Numbered from the stretch's first letter, positions 35,669-45,253 are shown. The stretch: 64,000 bases of DNA from Halopseudomonas xiamenensis (GCF_014219065.1 NZ_JACLGO010000001.1:1-64000), one strand, 5' to 3'. The notes: generated from the letters alone by a model not told the origin. Numbers and translations: made by a program.

Positions 35669-37123
35669 ATGGCGATTACCGGTATCGGTTCGGGGATGGA
35701 CATCAGTGGCATGGTGAGTGCGCTGGTGAACGCGGAAGCGGCCCCGAAGACGGCGCAGCTCGATCGGCTGGAGAAGACGACCACCACCAAGGTGTCGGCG
35801 CTGGGGCAGTTTCGCAGTGCGTTGTCGACCTTCCAGACCGCGCTCGGCAAATTGAATGATCCGGCCCTGTTCGAGAAGCGCGGCGCCACTTCCAGTGCCA
35901 GTGATCTGGTCAGCATCACGGCGGACTCCAAGGCGGTGGCCGGCAGCTATAACGTGCAGGTGTTCAATCTGGCGCAGAGCAGCAAGGTGGCGCTGGCCGG
36001 GTTCGACAATGCCAGCGATGCGATTGGCAGTGGCACCCTGACCATCAATGTCGGTGAGGAGTCGCTGGATATTGATGTGACTGACGGCAGCCTGACCGAT
36101 ATCCGTGATGCCATCAATGCGGCGGGCAAGGAGTTGGGGCTGAGTGCGACCATCGTCAGCGATCCGAATGGTGAAGGTGGCTCGCGGCTGGTGCTGAGTT
36201 CGGACAAGTCCGGCACCGGCAATGACATCAGCGTGGCGGTGTCGAACGGCACTGGTGAGTTGAATGCGTTGGCGTTTGCGCCGCCGTCGGGTACCGAGGC
36301 GGGCTTCGAGCCGACTCCGGTGGATGCGGAGAATCCCCGTGCTGCGCGGGTGATCAGTTATTCGCGGGATGCCAATTTCGCGGTGGATGGCATCAACCTG
36401 AGCAGTGCAAGCAATACGGTCGATGACGCTATCGAGGGTGTGACCCTGACGCTGAACAAGGCGCAGACCGCCGAGGCACTGACCAATGCCGAGACCATCA
36501 AGCTCGGTGTGACCGAGGACAAGGCCGGGGTGCGTAAATCCATCACGGATTTTGTCGATGCCTATAACGCGATGCTCGACAGCGTCAACGCCTTGACCAG
36601 CGTGGTGTCGGTGGGCGGTGATGATGGTGAGCCACTGGCGGCGGCGCTGGTGGGGGATTCCTCGGTGCGTTCGTTCATGAGTGCGATGCGCAGTGAGCTG
36701 GGGTCGCCGGCCAGTGGTGAGGGTATCCGTATTCTGGCGGATCTGGGCATCAGTACCCAGCGTGACGGCAAATTGGCGGTGGATAACACCAAGCTGAACA
36801 AGGCGCTGGATAACAACTTCGAGCAGGTGAACAGCTTCTTCACCGGCGACCAGGGGCTGATGGCGCGTCTGGACAACAAGATCAAGCCGTTTACCGAGAC
36901 CGGCGGCATTCTGGAGAACCGTACCAAGGCGTTGCAGAATACGCTGTCGAGCGTGGATGATCAGCGCGAGGCGCTGACTACCCGCCTGGGCAAGCTGGAG
37001 TCGCGCCTGTTCGCCCAATTCAACGCGATGGATGCGCTGGTGTCGCAGATGAGCAGCACCAGTTCGTTCCTGACCGCCCAACTCGACAGCCTGCCGGGCG
37101 TCGTGAGACAGGATAAGAAATAA
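35669..37123 (+). CDS. fliD: Flagellar filament cap protein FliD
   Basis: This 484-residue cap (HAP2) folds exported flagellin at the filament tip. The N-terminal domain is [20 protein letters not shown], followed by the coiled region [20 protein letters not shown]. FliD_C contains the hook IN-like [20 protein letters not shown] and ends [20 protein letters not shown]. An uninterrupted frame on the opposite strand is only a codon-use shadow. fliS follows after two bases. Confidence 0.95.
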   Translation: MAITGIGSGMDISGMVSALVNAEAAPKTAQLDRLEKTTTTKVSALGQFRSALSTFQTALGKLNDPALFEKRGATSSASDLVSITADSKAVAGSYNVQVFNLAQSSKVALAGFDNASDAIGSGTLTINVGEESLDIDVTDGSLTDIRDAINAAGKELGLSATIVSDPNGEGGSRLVLSSDKSGTGNDISVAVSNGTGELNALAFAPPSGTEAGFEPTPVDAENPRAARVISYSRDANFAVDGINLSSASNTVDDAIEGVTLTLNKAQTAEALTNAETIKLGVTEDKAGVRKSITDFVDAYNAMLDSVNALTSVVSVGGDDGEPLAAALVGDSSVRSFMSAMRSELGSPASGEGIRILADLGISTQRDGKLAVDNTKLNKALDNNFEQVNSFFTGDQGLMARLDNKIKPFTETGGILENRTKALQNTLSSVDDQREALTTRLGKLESRLFAQFNAMDALVSQMSSTSSFLTAQLDSLPGVVRQDKK

Positions 37124-37125
37124 CC

Positions 37126-37494
37126 ATGAAAAGCCCCATCGATACCTACAAGCAGGTCAACCTGGCGCAGGAAGTGTCCCAGTACCGGGCGGTGCAGTTG
37201 TTGCTGGCCGGTGCCATCGAGCGGTTGAAGCTGGCGCGGCATGCGCAGGAAGCCGGTAATACGGAGCGGCGCGGGACGGCGGTTAGCAGTACCATCAGCA
37301 TCATCGGTGCGCTGCAGGCGTCGCTGGACAAGGAGCTGGGTGGTGAGATTGCCGAGAACCTGGATGGCCTGTACGACTACATGACCCGCAAGCTGGCCGG
37401 GGTGGCGTTGGATGATACGCCGCGGTCGCTGGACGAGGTGCAGCAGTTGTTGGAGGAGATCAAGGAAGGGTGGGATGCGATTGAGCCGAAGTAG
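37126..37494 (+). CDS. fliS: Flagellin chaperone FliS (first copy)
   Basis: A 122-residue helical chaperone that keeps flagellin soluble before export. Typical FliS features are [20 protein letters not shown] near residue 25 and [20 protein letters not shown]. It is translated with fliD. A second copy lies 5 kb downstream (42625-43005). After this gene the flagellar order is interrupted by unrelated genes. Confidence 0.93.
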   Translation: MKSPIDTYKQVNLAQEVSQYRAVQLLLAGAIERLKLARHAQEAGNTERRGTAVSSTISIIGALQASLDKELGGEIAENLDGLYDYMTRKLAGVALDDTPRSLDEVQQLLEEIKEGWDAIEPK

Positions 37495-37614
37495 GGAGTC
37501 GTGAGTCGGTTGTGGTGTTGATGAACCCTGGCTTTGGCTGGGGTTTGTTGTTTTTTGGGAGGGCAGTGAGCTGGTGTTTGAGGTTCCTGGGTGGAGAGGC
37601 TTGCGGCAGGTCCT

Positions 37615-37690
37615 GGGGTGTAGCGCGCCTGCGCTACGCTTGTGATTCTGAGCAGCTGAGGGCTGTCGGCGAGCGGGGGGCTCGCCAACC
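37615..37690. repeat. REP palindromes, families A and E
   Basis: A family A copy (GGGGTGTAGCGCGCCTGCGC, 37615-37640) is followed by a different palindrome, GTCGGCGAGC..GCTCGCCAAC (37665-37690). The second recurs at 38691-38712. Together they mark the left boundary of the segment inserted between the two fliS genes. Confidence 0.7.
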
Positions 37691-37717
37691 CAGGGGATGA
37701 GCCACTCATCGAATGGC

Positions 37718-38587
37718 TCAGTGCAGGGTAAATACTTCTTCGAGAGTACGGGCTTCGAGGATGTTGTCGGCCCAGCGTTCCAGTTCGGCTGTGGTTGCCT
37801 GTTGCAAGCGGGCTTCGGTGGAGTCGTCCAGTGGGCCGAAGCGGCGAGTCAGTTGACGATACAGCAGGCTGCGTTCGCCTTCACTCTGATAGCGCTCTTT
37901 AAATTGAGTCATCTTGTTGCTCTCCAGCGGGTAACGCTCTTGATATTCGCGCCTTTCATTATCATCCAGTGCGGTGTAGATGTCGATGAAGTCCAGATAC
38001 TTGAGCTGCTTCTCAATATCCGGCTCCAGTGTCCGTAAGCCGTGTACTGCGCTGGCGTATATATTCACCTTCTGCTCTTGCTGCCAGCGCATACTGGGCA
38101 GGTTGAGGCGGGCGACCAGGTTGGAGCTGTGCAGCCAGTCGTTGGCATCCAGCCTGGCCAGTTCGCAGCTGAGATAGTGGAAAGACAGATAGGTATGACG
38201 GTCACCGCCCAGTTTCAGCTGTTTTGGAATATGCCTGCTGTTGCGCAGGAAGACCACGACTGGTACTACCCGGTCGGTTTTCATCAATTCGGTGAGATCT
38301 AGGCAGTAGTGGGCCAGCCTGCGGATGGAAAAGCGTTTGGGGTCGGTTTCCTCTTCGATGACGAACAGCAGTGTCTCCCGACGTCCGTCCGGCCATTCGA
38401 CCAGTAGCGGTACGTCGAGTGCGCGAAAATGGTCGCCGAGGCGTTCCTTGAGTTGTTCCTGACGGATCGGGGTGATCCGTGCCTGTTGATCCAGACCAAC
38501 TGCTTCCTGCGCGGCGAAGAACTCCAGCGCCTGCCGGGGATAGTCCAGGATCAGATTCTTGAAGTTCTGATCGTGGCTGTGGGCCAT
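37718..38587 (-). CDS. Rpn-family recombination-promoting nuclease/putative transposase
   Basis: The 289-residue protein has an N-terminal PD-(D/E)XK-type domain (FKNLILDYPRQALEFFAAQE, LLVEWPDGRRETLLFVIEEE with the D-x-n-E core) and a C-terminal DUF4351-like domain (LLYRQLTRRFGPLDDSTEAR, LERWADNILEARTLEEVF). Rpn proteins promote RecA-independent recombination in E. coli. It appears intact and has a deleted paralogue at 20314-20825. It is the first gene of the accessory segment inside the flagellar cluster. Confidence 0.85.
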   Translation of the reverse strand: MAHSHDQNFKNLILDYPRQALEFFAAQEAVGLDQQARITPIRQEQLKERLGDHFRALDVPLLVEWPDGRRETLLFVIEEETDPKRFSIRRLAHYCLDLTELMKTDRVVPVVVFLRNSRHIPKQLKLGGDRHTYLSFHYLSCELARLDANDWLHSSNLVARLNLPSMRWQQEQKVNIYASAVHGLRTLEPDIEKQLKYLDFIDIYTALDDNERREYQERYPLESNKMTQFKERYQSEGERSLLYRQLTRRFGPLDDSTEARLQQATTAELERWADNILEARTLEEVFTLH

Positions 38588-38690
38588 AGCGCTTCCTTGA
38601 TGGGCGGTATGTGAGTGCAGGATTGCAGGAGTGATGGGATATGGACAGGATCAATGCGGCGGGGTGTGATGTGGTTGGCAGGTTGACTCT

Positions 38691-38712
38691 GTCAGCGAGC
38701 GGGGCTCGCCAA
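38691..38712. repeat. REP palindrome, family E
   Basis: GTCAGCGAGC followed by GGGGCTCGCCAAC; second copy of the palindrome at 37665-37690. The two copies bracket the intact Rpn gene. Confidence 0.65.
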
Positions 38713-38719
38713 CTCGGAG

Positions 38720-39165
38720 GGCCGTTCAGAGTGTGTTGGTCTTCAGTAAGGCTTGGGCTTGCTCGATGAAGTCGAAAACGTCCTCTGTGACAGTGTACTG
38801 GTATTGCCAGCGCCGGTTTTTCGACATGATTCCGCCGCTGTTGAGGTTCATCGGCACCGCTTGCCTGCTGCAGGCGGGTTTCGGTTTGTTCGTGAAGCAG
38901 CACCCGCTTGAGCCAGGCCGTGAAGTGGCGATGGAGGGTAAGTTGCTGCGGTAGCGATAGCCAGTCTATCAGACGTTCCAGCAAGTGTTGCATGTCCTCG
39001 GGGCTGCGGCAGTTTTCCAGGCTGAACAGGGCCGAGACCAGATTGCGCACTTCGGGCAGTGGTGTATCGGCGTAGGCGTTTTCGTCCAGCAGCAGGTACT
39101 CCAGACTCGGGCGGTAGCGATCCCGGCGGGCGTACGGGACGACTTCAGTCTGGATGAAGTCTTTT
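38720..39165 (-). pseudogene. Rpn-family protein remnant, C-terminal part
   Basis: The minus strand encodes RRDRYRPSLEYLLLDENAYA, EVRNLVSALFSLENCRSPED and LLERLIDWLSLPQQLTLHRH, the C-terminal region of another Rpn-type subgroup. The N-terminus is missing and the tail is frameshifted. A short frame MSKNRRWQYQYTVTEDVFDF (38729-38830) at the end is of unknown origin. No intact gene lies between 38588 and 39248. Confidence 0.65.
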
Positions 39166-39193
39166 TTTTCGGCTCTATGTATGTTTCTTATTA

Positions 39194-39221
39194 TTTACAA
39201 ATTGCGGTAAAAGTACATAAT
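39194..39221 (+). promoter_or_regulatory. Promoter and operator-like repeat of the HTH/NTase pair
   Basis: TTTACA (39194-39199), 16 bases, then CATAAT (39216-39221). TTTAC and GTAAA form an inverted repeat (39194-39198 and 39207-39211) inside the promoter, a likely binding site for the HTH protein encoded 28 bases downstream. Confidence 0.6.
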
Positions 39222-39248
39222 GAGATTCAGCTTTTAAAGGGTGACAAT

Positions 39249-39728
39249 ATGGCTGCAGACACGCTCCCTTCTGAGATTGCAGTGAGGGCTGCTCGCCTGG
39301 GTGGCAAGATACGTGCTTGCCGTAAGGCGCTGAGGGTCAGTGCCGTTGTGACGGCGGAGGCGGCCGGTATTTCCAGGGTTACCTTGCACCGGATAGAGCG
39401 TGGAGAGGCTTCGGTGAACATGGCGGCCTATCTGAAGGTTGTGGCTGCGTTGGGATTGGAGTTTGAGTTGGTTGAGGCCTCGAACGTTGAGGCGCCTGGT
39501 CTGCAGATGCAGGCGAGCATTCCGGTTCGCATATCGCTGTTGGCTTATCCGGTTCTGAAAAGTCTCGCCTGGCAGGTGCAGGGAACCGATAGCCTGACTC
39601 CACAGGAAGCCTGGGATATCTACGAGCGTAATTGGCGTCATGCCGATCTGGACAAAGCCCAGCCGGATGAGCTAGCTCTCATGAGGGCTTTGCGCCAGGT
39701 ATTCGGCGGGGGAGGCGGGGATGTTTAA
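39249..39728 (+). CDS. XRE-family HTH antitoxin/regulator
   Basis: The 159-residue protein has an XRE helix-turn-helix (RAARLGGKIRACRKALRVSA, AAGISRVTLHRIERGEASVN) and a C-terminal domain ending PDELALMRALRQVFGGGGGD. This type precedes AbiEii-like nucleotidyltransferase genes and acts as their antitoxin and repressor. It overlaps the next gene by eight bases. ATG 39249 is preferred; a longer frame reads through the Rpn remnant. Confidence 0.75.
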   Translation: MAADTLPSEIAVRAARLGGKIRACRKALRVSAVVTAEAAGISRVTLHRIERGEASVNMAAYLKVVAALGLEFELVEASNVEAPGLQMQASIPVRISLLAYPVLKSLAWQVQGTDSLTPQEAWDIYERNWRHADLDKAQPDELALMRALRQVFGGGGGDV

Positions 39729-40050
39729 GCGACCGCACCACCAGCGTATTGCCCTGGTGCTAGAGAATATGGACTCGGCCTTGTTGCGTGAGCAGCAGTG
39801 TTTCTTTGGTGGGGGCACTGCCATTGCGCTGCGCTATCAGGAGTATCGCGAGTCCGTTGATATCGATTTTCTGGTATCGGACCTTCCTTCCTATCGCAAT
39901 CTGCGCCAACTGATAACCGGTCCAGAGGGGCTGTTGGGGTTATGGCGCCAGATTCCAGGCAGTCTTCAGGTATCGCAGCGGGGTGTTCGCGCCGATCAGT
40001 ATGGGATTCGTTGCATGCTGGAGGTGATGCTGGCTGGTTCTGCTCATTGA
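39721..40050 (+). pseudogene. AbiEii-like nucleotidyltransferase toxin, truncated
   Basis: The frame keeps the NTase core FFGGGTAIALRYQEYRESVD-IDFLVSD (GG...DxD), then stops after 109 residues at LEVMLAGSAH. The following bases, in another frame, read LSRARPVDSIF and VAPRRDDECAVA, like the continuation of the family, so a frameshift and then a truncation are likely. Full-length relatives have about 250 residues. The toxin is probably dead while its HTH partner is whole. Confidence 0.7.
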
Positions 40051-40135
40051 GTCGAGCGCGACCCGTGGACTCGATATTCCCAAGCGGGGTTGCACCGCGG
40101 CGTGACGACGAGTGCGCAGTGGCTGTTAGGCAGCA

Positions 40136-40161
40136 GGCGTAGCGCGGGCGCGCTACACCCC
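40136..40161. repeat. REP palindrome, family A
   Basis: GGCGTAGCGCGGGCGCGCTA followed by CACCCC lies between the broken NTase gene and the converging sulfatase gene. Confidence 0.75.
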
Positions 40162-40204
40162 TGGTTTCGCGATCGGCCTTCCTTGGTGTGCGTTGCCGGA
40201 GGGG

Positions 40205-42457
40205 TTAGATCCGGCAATCGTTACCCAGGTTGGCTTCGATGATGAGTCGGTCCGCTTCGTCGGTCAGGCCGTCGTGGTTGAAGTCGTACCAGCTGGAGTA
40301 GCCGCCGCCCTGGGCTGGGTCGCTCCAGTAGGTCCATTGGTCCAGGTCCTGCTGGTTCACTTGCAGGTCGCCGTTGCCGTCGCCGGGGCAGTCGATGCCG
40401 CTGGCCAGCAGCTGGGTCAATTCGTCGCGCAGGGCGTTGAAGTTGGCCTGTTGTTCGCTGGTCAGTTGCTCGGGCGTGCTGCTCGCCAGCAGGTTGTCCT
40501 GTTCGCGGTCGAGCTTGAGGTTGGCGCCGGTCGCTTCGTTGATTTCGTAGAACTCCTCGGTGTTGACCAGGGTGTCGGTGGCGCAGTCCAGGCGGCTGAG
40601 GCGTACCAGTTTGAAGTCCTCGTTGCGCAGGGCGCTCTGGTGCTGGGGGAACAGGACGGTGGCGGGCTGGTTCTGGCTTTCCAGGTAGGCGTTGACCGCG
40701 CAGCAGGAGCTGAAGCCGTTCGGGTCGATGTCGCTGCCGGGGCCGTACCAGACGCCGCTCTGGTCTTCACACACGCCCTGCTGCGGGAATATCTGCACGC
40801 AGGTGTTGGCGGCGGGAATCACGCAGGGTGGCGGGGTGCTGGCGCTGATGTTGGTGCCCTGTTCGGTGAAGTTGCTGCTGCGGATGCCGTCGCGGTCCGG
40901 TTCGGTCAGGTAGGGCATGACCGGCTGGGCGTCCAGTTGCAGTTCGCTGGGCAGGCTGCTGGCGTCGATGCCGGCGATTTCGCGGAACAGGCTGTACAGG
41001 TCGGTGCTGTTGACCATGTGCGGTACGTCGCGGTCGGCCTGGTTGACCATGGGGCCGGCGACGATCAGTGGCACCCAGACGCCGGTCTGGTACAGCGAGC
41101 CCTTGGCGCGCAGCGGGTCGAACGGCAGTTTGACGGTGGGCATGTAGGTGCCGTTGTCGCTGGTCAGCACCACTACGGTGTTGCTGTCGGGGTTGTATTG
41201 CAGGCTGCCGTCGCCCTGGCGGGTGGCGATGCCGGTGTCGACCAGCAGGCGGCCGATTTCCCGATCTACGGCTTCCAGCATGTGCTGGGCGACGGCGCGC
41301 TGCTGGACGAAGTCGGCCAGGTCGATCGGCTCGACCGGGAGAATGCCCAGCTCGGTCAGCGAGTCGGCTACCGGGGTGCCGCAGCCGATCAGGCTGAGGC
41401 TGGCGTTCGGGTTGGGCAGCAGGTTGGCTGGTGGTGGTTGCAGCGGGGTGTGCAGGGCTGAATAGCCGAGGCTGAGCATCCATGGAGTGTCGGGCTGCTG
41501 CTGGCGGGTCTGTTCGATCCAGTCGATGGCCAGGTCGGTTTCCAGGATGGTGCGGTAGCCGCGGGCGCGTGGGTGATCGGCTTCGAGGACCTCGTTGCTG
41601 CCATCGGCGCGGTTGATCTTCCAGGCGCCGGTGTAGTGGCCGTTCTGTGCGCTGAAGTCCAGTTCGCTGTGGCGGGTCTGGCTGTAGGCGCTGCTGAGCG
41701 GGTCGAGGATGCCGCCCAGTTCCAGGCAGGTGCGGCCGGGCGTGGGGTAGCTGTTCGGGTCGGTCATCAGGATATGGCTGCCGCTGGTGTGGCCATCGGG
41801 CAGGTAGCAGACGCCGTAGTCGGCGCCGTTGCTGATGTCGGCGGTGGTATTGGGCACGAAGCCGCATTGATAGGTGCCGACCGGTGCCACGCCGCCGGCA
41901 GTGGTGTCGATCGGGTAGGGCGCGCCATCCAGGTAGCCGGCAAAGTAGTCCCAGCCCAGTTCGCGCATGGCGTCGTCGCCCAGTGGGTGGTTGGCCGGGT
42001 TGAGGTCGGAGCCGGTGAGGTGCATCTTGCCGATCAGTGCGCTGACGTAGCCGGTCTGCTCCTTGAGCAGCTTGGGCGTGGTCAGGGTGTAGGGCGAGAC
42101 CTGGGAGTTGGCCAGGTCGTTGGAGACGATGGCATTGCGCACGCCACTGCGGAACGGGTAACGACCCTCGAAGAAGGTCGAGCGGGTCGGCGAGCAGGTA
42201 GGCATCGACCAGGTGTTGCGAAAGCGTACGCCGGCGTGGGCGAGGGCGTCGATGCTGTCGGTCTGCGGCGGCAGGGCGCCGCCGTAGCCGAAGGCCTGGA
42301 ACTGATCGACGCCGACGTCGTCTATGACGATGAACAGGATGTTGGGTGGGCTGTCGGGAGCCGGGGCAGGGCTGGAACTGCTGGAGCTGGAGCCGAATTT
42401 GCATCCGGTAATGGTCAGCAGGCACAGGCTGGCCAGGAGGATGTTGCGAGTACGCAT
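40205..42457 (-). CDS. Lipoprotein sulfatase with C-terminal dockerin-like calcium motifs
   Basis: The 750-residue protein has lipobox ITGC (Cys19), a Ser/Pro linker, then a sulfatase core: NILFIVIDDVGVDQFQAFGY (metal Asp46/47) and MPTCSPTRSTFFEGRYP with Cys88 in the C-x-P-x-R formylglycine signature. A formylglycine-generating enzyme would be needed; none is in the window. The C-terminus has two EF-hand-like loops (DGNGDLQVNQQDLDQW, DFNHDGLTDEADRLI), as in dockerins. It probably cleaves sulfate esters at the cell surface. It interrupts the flagellar cluster on the opposite strand. Confidence 0.85.
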   Translation of the reverse strand: MRTRNILLASLCLLTITGCKFGSSSSSSSPAPAPDSPPNILFIVIDDVGVDQFQAFGYGGALPPQTDSIDALAHAGVRFRNTWSMPTCSPTRSTFFEGRYPFRSGVRNAIVSNDLANSQVSPYTLTTPKLLKEQTGYVSALIGKMHLTGSDLNPANHPLGDDAMRELGWDYFAGYLDGAPYPIDTTAGGVAPVGTYQCGFVPNTTADISNGADYGVCYLPDGHTSGSHILMTDPNSYPTPGRTCLELGGILDPLSSAYSQTRHSELDFSAQNGHYTGAWKINRADGSNEVLEADHPRARGYRTILETDLAIDWIEQTRQQQPDTPWMLSLGYSALHTPLQPPPANLLPNPNASLSLIGCGTPVADSLTELGILPVEPIDLADFVQQRAVAQHMLEAVDREIGRLLVDTGIATRQGDGSLQYNPDSNTVVVLTSDNGTYMPTVKLPFDPLRAKGSLYQTGVWVPLIVAGPMVNQADRDVPHMVNSTDLYSLFREIAGIDASSLPSELQLDAQPVMPYLTEPDRDGIRSSNFTEQGTNISASTPPPCVIPAANTCVQIFPQQGVCEDQSGVWYGPGSDIDPNGFSSCCAVNAYLESQNQPATVLFPQHQSALRNEDFKLVRLSRLDCATDTLVNTEEFYEINEATGANLKLDREQDNLLASSTPEQLTSEQQANFNALRDELTQLLASGIDCPGDGNGDLQVNQQDLDQWTYWSDPAQGGGYSSWYDFNHDGLTDEADRLIIEANLGNDCRI

Positions 42458-42559
42458 GTCATGTCCTTATTGTTGGTACTGTCAACCAGTCGCAGTTGGA
42501 CCGTGCTGATGGCTATCTGCCAAGAATAGTGGCTGTTTGCTGGCGGGGCAAAATTTCCT

Positions 42560-42585
42560 TCAAGTTTTTCCGCCGCTGCCGATAA
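42560..42585 (+). promoter_or_regulatory. FliA-type promoter of second fliS
   Basis: TCAAG (42560-42564) and GCCGATAA (42578-42585) resemble the Pseudomonas FliA consensus, with a 13-base spacer. It stands 40 bases before the second fliS, so this gene does not need read-through from fliD across the inserted segment. Confidence 0.7.
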
Positions 42586-42624
42586 CAGGGGCATGTGCAA
42601 CAGCTCAACAGGATCTATGCTCCC

Positions 42625-43005
42625 ATGAACGCCTACGCAATGAAGCAGTACCAGACAGTCAGCGTCCACGCCCAGGTCAGCGAGGCGGACCCGCATCGGT
42701 TGATCCAGATGCTGCTCGAAGGTGGCCTGCAGCGTCTGGCCCAGGCCAAGGGCGCGCTGGAGTATGGCAATATCCCGCTCAAGGGCGAGCTGATCGGCAA
42801 GGCGATGGGGATCGTCGGTGGCTTGCGTGAGTCGGTCGATCTGGAGAAGGGTGGCGAGATCGCTGCAAATCTGGATAATCTGTACGCCTTCATGCAGCAG
42901 CGTCTGAGCCAGGCCAATCTGCAGAATGATCCGGCGATGCTGGATGAGGTGGCAAGTCTGTTGCGTGAAATCAAACAGGGCTGGGATGGCATCCGTCAAT
43001 CCTGA
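42625..43005 (+). CDS. fliS: Flagellin chaperone FliS (second copy)
   Basis: A 126-residue FliS paralogue, starting MNAYAMKQYQTVSVHAQVSE and with LIQMLLEGGLQRLAQAKGAL and ESVDLEKGGEIAANLDNLYA. It resembles classic FliS more closely than the first copy does. The first ATG of the open frame (42595) gives a non-family extension. fliT follows after 18 bases. Confidence 0.92.
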   Translation: MNAYAMKQYQTVSVHAQVSEADPHRLIQMLLEGGLQRLAQAKGALEYGNIPLKGELIGKAMGIVGGLRESVDLEKGGEIAANLDNLYAFMQQRLSQANLQNDPAMLDEVASLLREIKQGWDGIRQS

Positions 43006-43023
43006 GCCGCGAGGAGAAAGCCC

Positions 43024-43320
43024 ATGGCCGTTGCCGTAGAACAGTTGCAGGACACCCACCAGGCGCTGATTGCCGCTGTGCAGGCGGGCGACTGGCAGCA
43101 GGTGGGTGAGCTGGACCACCTGTGCCGCCAACTGGTACAGCAGGCCATGGCCCAGCCGGATCGGGATGAAGCCTTGCTGGCCGAGGTACTGGGTTCGCTG
43201 TCGGCTACCTACCGCGAGGTCATCGGTCTGTGCCAGGCGGTGCAGGGCAAGCTGGCCGAAGAGCTGCAAGGCGTGCAGCGCAGCAAGCAGGGTGCCAAGG
43301 TCTATCAGATGTTCAGTTGA
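43024..43320 (+). CDS. fliT: FliT-like flagellar chaperone
   Basis: A 98-residue, largely helical protein with position and pattern of FliT (LQDTHQALIAAVQAGDWQQV, GELDHLCRQLVQQAM). FliT escorts the cap protein FliD and can modulate flagellar transcription. Sequence conservation is low in this family, so the call rests mainly on helix pattern and location after fliS. Confidence 0.78.
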   Translation: MAVAVEQLQDTHQALIAAVQAGDWQQVGELDHLCRQLVQQAMAQPDRDEALLAEVLGSLSATYREVIGLCQAVQGKLAEELQGVQRSKQGAKVYQMFS

Positions 43321-43355
43321 GTGGGCTGCTGCACCGTCATCCTCCCCCGAGCCTC

Positions 43356-43439
43356 GTCATCCTTCGCGAAGGCGAAGGATCTACCGCAGACTCCGAGTCA
43401 GTCGATCCCCCTGGATCCTTCGCCTTCGCGAAGGATGAC
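43356..43439. repeat. Inverted REP pair, family C (BIME)
   Basis: GTCATCCTTCGCGAAGGCGA and its mirror at 43412-43439 match the copies at 9218 and 54974. Short GGAGGCGAAGGATGACGGAG repeats trail it. The rest of the 43321-43713 gap (43480-43713) is the fleQ upstream region, where no certain promoter could be picked by eye. Confidence 0.82.
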
Positions 43440-43713
43440 GGAGGGAGGCGAAGGATGACGGAGGGAGACAGAGGATGACGGAGGAGAGCCGAAGGGGGTG
43501 GGCAGCCGATACCGATATTTGCGGCGAGATTAGACCGTCAGTTCGGCTTTTTGTTCCGCCATTGAATATGTTCTGCGACGAGTTGCACCAAAAAGACGCG
43601 CCAAGTATTTGACTCGCGCTGCCAATCTCTCTACCTTGTGCTTATAACCGCTCGCTATGGCGTAAGGCCATGTATTCTGCGTGGAAACGCAAGTAGAGGA
43701 ACTTCTGCCACTC

Positions 43714-45198
43714 ATGCAGCACAATAGTCATATCCTTCTGATCGACGATTGCCCCCATAGCCGCCATGACCTGAATCTGATTCTCGGATTTCTCGGAGAA
43801 GACACGCTGTTCACCAGCTCTACCGCCTGGCAACAGGATGTGACAGCGGAGCTGCCCTCTGCCGCGGCGGTCAAATGTGTAATCCTCGGCAAGTGCGAAC
43901 ATGCCGAGGGCGCTGAAGGGGTGCTGGGGCAGCTCGACAGGTGGGATGCGCATCTGCCGGTGATCATGCTGGGCAGGGCGCAGGCGGCCAACTGGCCGGA
44001 TTACCTGCGTCAGCGCCTGCTGGCCACCATCGAGCCACCGCTGAGCTATAACCAGTTGCTCGACACCTTGCACCGGGCCCAGGTCTATCGGGAGGTATTC
44101 GACGACGGGCAGCGCAAGCGCCAGCGCGAGCCGAACCTGTTCCGCAGCCTGGTCGGTACCAGCCGCTCGATCCAGACGGTGCGTCAGATGATGAAGCAGG
44201 TGGCCGATACCGAGGCCACGGTGCTGATCCTCGGTGACTCGGGTACCGGCAAGGAAGTGGTGGCGCGCAACCTGCACTATCACTCCCAGCGCAAGGATGC
44301 TCCCTTCGTCCCGGTGAACTGCGGGGCGATTCCGGCGGAGCTGCTGGAGAGCGAGCTGTTCGGTCATGAGAAAGGCGCCTTCACTGGGGCGATCACCAGC
44401 CGCGCCGGGCGTTTCGAGCTGGCCGCCGGCGGCACGCTGTTCCTCGACGAAATCGGCGACATGCCGCTGAACATGCAGGTCAAGTTGCTGAGGGTGCTGC
44501 AGGAGCGGACCTTCGAGCGGGTCGGCAGCAACAAGCCGCAGCAGGCCGATGTGCGGGTGATCGCCGCCACGCACAAGAACCTGGAGCAGATGATCGCCAA
44601 TGGCGAGTTCCGCGAGGATCTTTACTACCGACTGCACGTGTTCCCGATCGAGATGCCGCCGCTGCGCGAGCGGATCGAGGACCTGCCGCTGCTGCTCAAT
44701 GAATTGATCACCCGACTGGAAAACGAGAAGCGCGGCTCGATCCGCTTCAGCAGTGCGGCGATCATGTCGCTGTGCCAGCACCCCTGGCCGGGCAACGTAC
44801 GTGAGCTGGCCAACTTGGTCGAGCGTATGGCGATCATGCATCCGCACGGGGTCATCGGCGTGGGCGAGCTGCCGCGCAAGTTCCGTTACCTGGATGATGA
44901 CCAGGAGGATCTGCGCCAGTTGCGTGAAGAACAGGATGACAATGCCTGGCGTCCGCCGGTTTCCGGTTTTACTGGCTCCACTGGTCTGCCGCCGGAAGGG
45001 TTGGACCTGAAGGAATACCTGGCCGAGCTGGAACAGGCGTTGATCCAGCAGGCGTTGGATGATGCCAATTACGTGGTGGCCAGGGCAGCGGAGCGCTTGC
45101 GCATTCGTCGTACCACGCTGGTGGAGAAGATGCGTAAGTACGGCATGAGCCGGGAGGCGGTCGAGGCTGGTAACGACGCTGAACCGTCAGAAGACTGA
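43714..45198 (+). CDS. fleQ: Flagellar master regulator FleQ
   Basis: The 494-residue sigma-54 enhancer-binding protein has an N-terminal receiver-like domain ([20 protein letters not shown]) without an obvious phospho-acceptor, then a AAA+ domain with Walker A GDSGTGKE, the sigma-54 contact loop GAFTGA and [11 protein letters not shown]-terminal Fis-type HTH ([20 protein letters not shown]) follows. In Pseudomonas FleQ activates flagellar genes with RpoN and responds to c-di-GMP and FleN. ATG 43714 fits known FleQ N-termini; a GTG 33 bases upstream is possible. Confidence 0.95.
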   Translation: MQHNSHILLIDDCPHSRHDLNLILGFLGEDTLFTSSTAWQQDVTAELPSAAAVKCVILGKCEHAEGAEGVLGQLDRWDAHLPVIMLGRAQAANWPDYLRQRLLATIEPPLSYNQLLDTLHRAQVYREVFDDGQRKRQREPNLFRSLVGTSRSIQTVRQMMKQVADTEATVLILGDSGTGKEVVARNLHYHSQRKDAPFVPVNCGAIPAELLESELFGHEKGAFTGAITSRAGRFELAAGGTLFLDEIGDMPLNMQVKLLRVLQERTFERVGSNKPQQADVRVIAATHKNLEQMIANGEFREDLYYRLHVFPIEMPPLRERIEDLPLLLNELITRLENEKRGSIRFSSAAIMSLCQHPWPGNVRELANLVERMAIMHPHGVIGVGELPRKFRYLDDDQEDLRQLREEQDDNAWRPPVSGFTGSTGLPPEGLDLKEYLAELEQALIQQALDDANYVVARAAERLRIRRTTLVEKMRKYGMSREAVEAGNDAEPSED

Positions 45199-45253
45199 CA
45201 TGCAAGCGGTTGGGTTTTTGTTAAGTATTTGATTTTTAAGTGGTTGTTTGTGG

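Noticed and set aside
35627-37081. 484-residue antisense frame opposite fliD
   Set aside because: It mirrors the FliD coding frame exactly and has a composition typical of shadow frames (His, Arg and Gln-rich).
37512-37700. 62-residue ORF after fliS
   Set aside because: It is built from two REP palindromes and has no family features.
40767-42425. 552-residue frame rich in Arg/Pro/Gln on the sulfatase strand
   Set aside because: It is out of frame with the sulfatase and has shadow composition; the sulfatase motifs fix the true frame.
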